Source of the DNA: an uncultured Cloacibacillus sp.
GTDB taxonomy: Bacteria; Synergistota; Synergistia; Synergistales; Synergistaceae
NCBI GenBank assembly: GCA_900545755.1
Contig: URAG01000081.1
Coordinates: 1-9,809, forward strand
Direction: 5' to 3'
DNA length: 9,809 nucleotides
The notes under the pieces were generated by a model. That model was not told where the DNA came from. It was given only the letters and a program-made list of their open reading frames with translations, and did not search any database. Positions 5,820 through 9,809 of this stretch are shown here, piece by piece; the stretch's first letter is position 1, and each line of letters opens with the position of its first letter. Made by a program: the position numbers and the translations under genes.

Positions 5820-6655
5820 TGGCCGTCCTGCGCATTCTCTTCACGCGCCTGCGCACCGAAGAGAAGCTGCTTAAAGAGGCCGCCGCACGCCTCGGCATCC
5901 CGTGCGAGCTTCAGCTCGTTTCCGATACCGTATTCGGCGGCGAACCGTTCTGTTCGCAGGACGACGTCGTGCTCGCGCGCTGCGTCTCGCACAACCAGAA
6001 CGAGGCAGTCGCGCAGATGCTTGAAACTCAGGGCATCCGCGTCGTGAACTCGTCGCACGTCATGGGCGTCTGCGGCAACAAGCTGACGACGTCGTGCGTA
6101 CTCGCGCAGGCGGGCGTACCGCAGCCTAAGTTCCTCGTCGCTTTCACGCAGGAGGGCGCGCTCGAAGCCGTCGAGCGTCTTGGCTATCCCGCGGTCTGCA
6201 AGCCCGTTTCAGGAAGCTGGGGCCGCCTGCTCGCGAAGCTTAACGACAGGGAGAGCGCGGAGGCCGTCTTCGAACACAAGGCGATGCTCGGCGCGATACA
6301 CAACACCTTCTATATTCAGGAGTTCGTCGACAAGGGCAGCTTCGACGTGCGCGCATTCGTCGTAGACGGAGAGCCGCTCTGCGCTATAGCGCGCTCGAGC
6401 GAGCACTGGATCACGAACACGGCGCGCGGAGGCTCGGCCTCGAACATGCCGCTCGACGACGAGGTGTCCGGGCTGCTGCGCTCCGTTCACAGGGCGATTG
6501 GCGGCGAGTTCCTCGCGATCGACCTGTTCAAGAGCAACGGCCGCTGGCTCGTCAACGAGGTCAACGACGGCGGCGAGTTCCGCAATTCGATAGCCCCGAC
6601 CGGTAAGGACATTCCGGGCGCAGTCGTCGAGGCTGCTTGGAACAAGAGAAGATAA
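5819..6655 (+). CDS. lysX: LysX, LysW-alpha-aminoadipate (or glutamate) ligase, ATP-grasp
   Basis: LysX is an ATP-dependent ligase that forms an isopeptide-like bond between the LysW C-terminal Glu side chain and the substrate's amino group. The 278 residues match the family. Visible elements are CVSHNQ (55-60), VVNSSHVMGVCGNKLTTS (75-92), VCKPVSGSWGRLLAKL (126-141) for nucleotide binding, FYIQEFV (164-170), HWITNTARGG (196-205), FLAIDLF (231-237) and NEVNDGGEFRNS (246-257), which carries metal- and substrate-binding residues. In Thermus LysX, as I recall it, the last motif reads NEVNHTMEFKNS. The Asp-Gly-Gly here replaces His-Thr-Met next to the substrate pocket, so aminoadipate versus glutamate preference is open. 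The gene overlaps lysW by one base. A 200-bp gap follows. Confidence 0.94.
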   Translation: MAVLRILFTRLRTEEKLLKEAAARLGIPCELQLVSDTVFGGEPFCSQDDVVLARCVSHNQNEAVAQMLETQGIRVVNSSHVMGVCGNKLTTSCVLAQAGVPQPKFLVAFTQEGALEAVERLGYPAVCKPVSGSWGRLLAKLNDRESAEAVFEHKAMLGAIHNTFYIQEFVDKGSFDVRAFVVDGEPLCAIARSSEHWITNTARGGSASNMPLDDEVSGLLRSVHRAIGGEFLAIDLFKSNGRWLVNEVNDGGEFRNSIAPTGKDIPGAVVEAAWNKRR

Positions 6656-6759
6656 TGATGAATACTTTCGCGGTCCGCACAACGCTCATAAAGCGCGGAA
6701 AGTGCAAGCGCATAAAGCGCTCGCTTGGCGGGACGCGGATTTTTGCCGGAAGTTTCTAG
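6655..6759 (+). CDS. Candidate 34-codon Lys/Arg-rich leader peptide
   Basis: The ATG uses the last base of the lysX stop (TAATG), the same junction as lysW-lysX. The frame runs 34 codons to TAG at 6757-6759. Residues 13-22 read KRGKCKRIKR: four Lys (all AAG) and three Arg (all CGC) in ten codons. The 10-mer CATAAAGCGC repeats in frame at 6687 and 6711. A terminator-like hairpin begins 27 nt after its stop. This is what a ribosome-mediated attenuator leader for a Lys or Arg pathway would look like. I recognise no protein family. It has no strong ribosome site of its own and would depend on coupling to lysX. A small basic protein, or chance, are the alternatives. Confidence 0.4.
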   Translation: MMNTFAVRTTLIKRGKCKRIKRSLGGTRIFAGSF

Positions 6760-6809
6760 CGCTTGGGCGCTGACGGCGGATTCACGGCTCGCTCCATACG
6801 GAAGCGGGC
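6719..6809 (+). promoter_or_regulatory. Candidate antiterminator pairing within the lysX-lysY gap
   Basis: GCTCGCTT at 6719-6726, inside the leader ORF, can pair over eight positions (one G-U) with AAGCGGGC at 6802-6809. That is the right arm of the terminator hairpin, so the two folds exclude each other. It duplicates the terminator's own left arm (GCTCGCT at 6787-6793). Additional short arms AGCGC/GCGCT (6707-6711 with 6717-6721, and 6758-6762 with 6767-6771) can re-pair as AAGCGCT (6715-6721) with AGCGCTT (6758-6764). Found by eye; energies were not computed. Confidence 0.38.
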
Positions 6810-6819
6810 CATTATTTTT
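6786..6819 (+). terminator. Intrinsic-terminator-like hairpin before lysY
   Basis: GGCTCGCT (6786-6793) pairs with AGCGGGCC (6803-6810) over eight positions with one G-U. CC/GG extends it around a bulged A (6802), leaving the loop ATAC. It is followed at once by ATTATTTTT. It would stop transcripts coming from lysX some 40 bases before lysY, so it is either an attenuator or a partial terminator. No strong separate lysY promoter is visible downstream of it. Confidence 0.55.
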
Positions 6820-6855
6820 GAGTTTTCATAAATTTTTCGAAGGGGAGAATTTTTC

Positions 6856-7905
6856 ATGTCAGACAAGATTCCCGTAACAATATGGGGAGCGACGGGCTTC
6901 GCCGGCGCGGAGCTGCTTCGTATCTTCGCGCGTCATCCGCATTTCGAGGTCATAGGCGCGGTCTCGCGCTCAAAGGCGGGCACGTCTGTAGGCGCGGCGC
7001 ACCCGCATCTGCGCCATGTATATAACGAGATGACTTTCATATCTCCGGAGGAAGCGGCGCAGCTTTCGCCCGCCGTCTCGTTCCTCGCGCTGCCCCACCG
7101 CGCTTCGGCGCAGGAGGCTGTGCGCAGGCTCGAAGCGGGCGAGCGCGTCGTCGATCTTTCGGCGGACTTCCGCCTCCGCAGCGCGGAAGAGTATAAGAAC
7201 TGGTACGGCGTTGACCACCCAGCTCCTGAACTTCTCTCGGAGGCAGTCTACGGCCTTCCGGAACTGCACCGCGCCGAGATGGCGAACGCGCGGCTTATCT
7301 CCGGTGTCGGCTGTAACGCGACGTCTGTCATCACGGCGCTGCTCCCGCTCGCGAAGGCCGGGCTGATAGAAGAGGCACGCATCGAGTGCCGCGTCGGCTC
7401 GTCCGAGGCTGGCGCTAACGCGGACGAAGGCTCGGCGCACGCGATGCGCAGCCGTGCGATGCGCGTAGTCAGCCCATTCGTACACCGCCACATGGCGGAG
7501 GTAGTACAGGAGCTTTCGCTGCCTATGAGCGCATTTACGATGGGCGTCACTACGGCGGAGATGGTGCGCGGCATCCAGTGCCTCGCGCACGTCACTCTGA
7601 ACCGCCAGGTACGCGAGGCGGAGATATGGAAGCTCTACCGCGCCGCGTGGAACGGCGAGCCGTTCGTCTCTTTCACACCCGCCAAGCCGGCGCACTTCCG
7701 CATTCCCGATCCGCGCTTCGTCCTGGGCAGCAACCGCGTGCTGACAGGCTTCATGCTTGCGGATGACGGCCGCCGTATGATAGCGGCGTCGGCTATAGAC
7801 AACCTTATGAAAGGCGCGGCGGGCTCCGCCGTCCAGTGCGCGAACCTGATGTTCGGCCTTGACGAGACGGAAGGGCTCGACATGATGCCCGTCTATCCGG
7901 CATAG
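6856..7905 (+). CDS. lysY: LysY, [LysW]-aminoadipate/glutamyl phosphate reductase (ArgC family)
   Basis: LysY is an NADPH-dependent reductase that converts the LysW-bound acyl phosphate to the semialdehyde. The 349 residues are normal for the family. The Rossmann motif WGATGFAGAELLRIF spans 10-24. LSADFRLRS is at 101-109. The catalytic Cys153 lies in SGVGCNATSVITALLPL; GCNAT is the LysY form, whereas ordinary ArgC usually reads PGCYPT. SEAGANADEGSAH (183-195) and the His cluster FVHRHMAEVVQEL (208-220) follow, as in LysY of Thermus and archaea. GGGGAG (6842-6847) lies 8 bases before the ATG. The lysY stop TAG overlaps the AGGAGG site of lysZ. It could act on LysW-glutamate as well, since the family includes bifunctional members. 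Confidence 0.94.
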   Translation: MSDKIPVTIWGATGFAGAELLRIFARHPHFEVIGAVSRSKAGTSVGAAHPHLRHVYNEMTFISPEEAAQLSPAVSFLALPHRASAQEAVRRLEAGERVVDLSADFRLRSAEEYKNWYGVDHPAPELLSEAVYGLPELHRAEMANARLISGVGCNATSVITALLPLAKAGLIEEARIECRVGSSEAGANADEGSAHAMRSRAMRVVSPFVHRHMAEVVQELSLPMSAFTMGVTTAEMVRGIQCLAHVTLNRQVREAEIWKLYRAAWNGEPFVSFTPAKPAHFRIPDPRFVLGSNRVLTGFMLADDGRRMIAASAIDNLMKGAAGSAVQCANLMFGLDETEGLDMMPVYPA

Positions 7906-7918
7906 GAGGCACGTAATT

Positions 7919-8728
7919 ATGATAGGAGTCGTAAAAATCGGCGGCGCTTCGGGCAACGCGCTCGAGCCGCTCATGGATGAAGTTGCTAAAAGAGTCGCCG
8001 CAGGCGAGCGCTGGATAGTCGTACACGGCGCGAGCGGCGTTATGAACGACCTATGCGCAGAGCGCGGAGTAGCGATACGCATGGTGACGAGCCCGAGCGG
8101 CTACAGAAGCCGCTTCGTCGGCAAGAAAGAGCGCGAGTTGTTCCGCGAGGCCGCGCTTGCGTACGGCGCGCGCATAAAGGCGCTTCTCGCCGAACGCGGC
8201 GTGAAAGCGGAACAGGCCGACCCGGAACAGGCGGCCTACGCCGTCGCTAAACGCAAGGACTTCCTGCGCGAAAGCGTCAACGGACGCATAAGGATACTGC
8301 GCGGCAACTACAGCGGAACGGTTACCAAAATCGACGCGGCGCCGCTGACGGCGATGCTCGACGCTGGGATAGTCCCCGTCGTGCCGCCGCTCGCGCTCGA
8401 CGCGGAACTTTCTATATCGCTCAACATAGACGGAGACCGCCTCGCGGCGCAGATAGCAGGCGCGGTGCGCGCGGAGATCATGGTTATACTCTCCAACGTC
8501 CCCGGCCTCATGAAAAATATCGACGACCCTGATTCGCTCATAACTTCGGGCCGCCTCGCACAGTGGGACGTTATAGAACATTACGCCGAAGGCAACATGA
8601 AAAGGAAGCTCGTCGCCTGCAAAGAGGCGCTCGAACTCTCCGTGCCGAAAGTTTATCTAGCAGACGGGCGCGTACAGTCGCCAATAGCGAACGCCGAGGA
8701 GGGACACGGGACATGTCTGGTTCGTTAA
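7919..8728 (+). CDS. lysZ: LysZ, [LysW]-aminoadipate/glutamate kinase (ArgB family)
   Basis: LysZ is an amino-acid-kinase-fold enzyme that phosphorylates the distal carboxylate of LysW-bound aminoadipate (or glutamate) with ATP. The 269 residues fit. Key features are VVKIGGASG (4-12, catalytic Lys6), IVVHGASG (33-40), SLNIDGDRLAAQIA (167-180), VILSNVPGL (189-197) and GNMKRKLVACKEAL (225-238). The MKRK motif separates LysZ from classical N-acetylglutamate kinase, which has GGMIPK there. HGAS replaces the more usual HGGS. The protein ends GTCLVR, as in LysZ. AGGAGG (7904-7909) lies 9 bases before the ATG and overlaps the lysY stop. The last 16 bases overlap lysJ. Confidence 0.94.
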   Translation: MIGVVKIGGASGNALEPLMDEVAKRVAAGERWIVVHGASGVMNDLCAERGVAIRMVTSPSGYRSRFVGKKERELFREAALAYGARIKALLAERGVKAEQADPEQAAYAVAKRKDFLRESVNGRIRILRGNYSGTVTKIDAAPLTAMLDAGIVPVVPPLALDAELSISLNIDGDRLAAQIAGAVRAEIMVILSNVPGLMKNIDDPDSLITSGRLAQWDVIEHYAEGNMKRKLVACKEALELSVPKVYLADGRVQSPIANAEEGHGTCLVR

Positions 8729-9809
8729 GCAAGCTTTTCGGGGGGCGCGGCCTTGTGCTGACGCACGGGGACGGGCCATACGTTTGGGACGCGCAGGGCC
8801 GCTGCTACGTCGATTTCTTCAACGGACACGGCGCGGCGCTCTTCGGACACGCGCACCCCGCGCTCATCGAAGCGGTAAAAGAAGCCTCGGCGGGAGTATG
8901 GAGCTGCGGCGCCGGCTACGAGTCGCCGGCACGCGAAGAGGTGGCGGAGCTTCTCGCCGAGGGCACGGGACGCGACTCGACCGTATTTTTATGCAACAGC
9001 GGCACAGAAGCCATTGAGGGCGCGCTCAAGCTTGCAGCCGCGCTGCACAAAGGGCGCGACGAAATCATAGCGGCGCGCCGCGGATTCCACGGGCGCAGCT
9101 GCGGCTCGCTCGGCCTCACCTTCAACCCGAAATACCGCGCGCCCTTCGCCTCCTTCATACATGCGGCGAAGCACTACGCGCCCGAAGAAATTCCCGAAAA
9201 AATCACCGACGCGACGCTCGCCGTATTCATCGAACCAGTGCAGGGCGAGGGCGGCGTCTATCCGATACCGGAGGAAGTCGGCCGCGCTATAACTGAAGCG
9301 TGCCGCGCGCACGGCACGCTGCTAGTCGCCGACGAAGTGCAGACCGGGCTCGGACGCTGCGGAAGCTTCTTCGCCTCGCACCGTCACGGCCTTGATCCAG
9401 ACATCGTCTGCGTCGCTAAGGGGCTCGCCGGCGGGCTTCCTGCCGGCGCTGTGGTATGGCGTAGCGAGCTCGGCGACTTCCCGCCTCACACGCACGGCTC
9501 TACCTACGGCGGCAACGAATTCGTCGCCCGAGTATCGGCGGCGGCGCTCAAGCTCATCAAAAGAGAAAACCTCTGCGCGCACGCCGAAGAGCTCGGCGAT
9601 TTCATCCGCTCTGAAATAAAAAGAAGAAACATTCCGCTCGTCAACGCCGTGCGAGGCGACGGACTGCTCATAGGCGTGGAGAGCGACATACCTTCACAGG
9701 ATATAGTCAAAGCGCTCCAGGACAACAGGCTGCTCGCGCTCCCCGCCGGGCCGAGGGTCGTGCGTTTCCTGCCATCCTTCGCAGTGACGCGCGAGGCGGC
9801 CTCCGAGGG
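8713..9809 (+). CDS. lysJ: LysJ, [LysW]-aminoadipate semialdehyde/glutamate semialdehyde transaminase, cut by right edge
   Basis: LysJ is a PLP-dependent class III aminotransferase (ArgD family) giving LysW-bound lysine (or ornithine). The first 365 codons are present; family length near 390-400 suggests about 30 are missing. Visible elements are NSGTEAIEGALKLA (95-108, phosphate binding), RRGFHGRSCGSLGLT (122-136), FIEPVQGEGGV (172-182), LLVADEVQTGLGR (203-215, the PLP-ring Asp and Gln), the Schiff-base Lys236 in CVAKGLAGGLPAGAV, and HGSTYGGN (261-268). RLLALPAGPRVVRFLPSF near the end matches Thermus LysJ as I recall it. The ATG at 8713 is favoured by AGGAGGG (8697-8703) 9 bases upstream. 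It overlaps lysZ by 16 bases. Cut by the window edge, not truncated in nature as far as can be seen. Confidence 0.95.
   Translation, partial: MSGSLSKLFGGRGLVLTHGDGPYVWDAQGRCYVDFFNGHGAALFGHAHPALIEAVKEASAGVWSCGAGYESPAREEVAELLAEGTGRDSTVFLCNSGTEAIEGALKLAAALHKGRDEIIAARRGFHGRSCGSLGLTFNPKYRAPFASFIHAAKHYAPEEIPEKITDATLAVFIEPVQGEGGVYPIPEEVGRAITEACRAHGTLLVADEVQTGLGRCGSFFASHRHGLDPDIVCVAKGLAGGLPAGAVVWRSELGDFPPHTHGSTYGGNEFVARVSAAALKLIKRENLCAHAEELGDFIRSEIKRRNIPLVNAVRGDGLLIGVESDIPSQDIVKALQDNRLLALPAGPRVVRFLPSFAVTREAASE

Noticed and set aside
6970..8082. 370-codon minus-strand frame opposite lysY and lysZ
   Set aside because: Antisense to two genes with clear catalytic motifs; its translation is Arg/Ala/His-rich without any domain.
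1..9809. CRISPR array, tRNA, rRNA, IS element or prophage
   Set aside because: No spaced direct repeats, cloverleaf sequence, transposase or phage gene was seen in the window.

Overview
The window holds twelve well-supported protein genes, two of them cut by the window edges, from a GC-rich bacterial chromosome with AT-rich promoter patches. Arg is mostly CGC and Ile is often ATA. No phage, IS, plasmid, CRISPR or RNA gene was seen. The gene set (formate-THF ligase, two-subunit Fe-S serine dehydratase, LysW-carrier pathway) suggests an anaerobic, amino-acid-using bacterium. My best guess is phylum Synergistota, but this is inference without a marker gene and is held weakly.

Left part (1-3440). 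On the minus strand lie the N-terminal part of fhs (cut at the left edge) and an RNase HI. A short AT-rich divergent promoter region (1428-1505) separates them from plus-strand ybaK (aminoacyl-tRNA deacylase) and a DMT/EamA membrane transporter, which are translationally coupled by an ATGA overlap. ridA follows 90 bp later and ends at a perfect 20-bp bidirectional terminator hairpin (3395-3439).

Middle (3440-5651). The minus-strand pair sdaAB-sdaAA encodes the beta and alpha subunits of L-serine dehydratase and converges on ridA. Serine dehydration passes through 2-aminoacrylate, the substrate RidA removes. A short ORF directly behind the sdaAA stop may be the remnant of another gene. The 587 bp between sdaAB and lysW contain no convincing gene. 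They hold a GC-rich hairpin-prone block, a good sigma70-type promoter (TTGACA-N16-TATCAT) for lysW, and an AT-rich leader of about 190 nt.

Right part (5652-9809). This is an amino-group-carrier (LysW) cluster in the order lysW-lysX-[200 bp]-lysY-lysZ-lysJ, with lysJ cut by the right edge. LysX attaches alpha-aminoadipate (or glutamate) to the C-terminal Glu of LysW. LysZ phosphorylates, LysY reduces and LysJ transaminates the tethered substrate. The releasing enzyme (LysK) and the aminoadipate-synthesis genes are not in view.

The most notable unexplained structure is the 200-bp lysX-lysY gap. It holds a 34-codon basic ORF starting at TAATG on the lysX stop, with seven Lys/Arg codons in ten. 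This is followed by a terminator-like hairpin and by an upstream duplicate of the terminator's left arm that could form a competing antiterminator. Together these look like an intra-operon attenuator sensing charged tRNA-Lys or tRNA-Arg.
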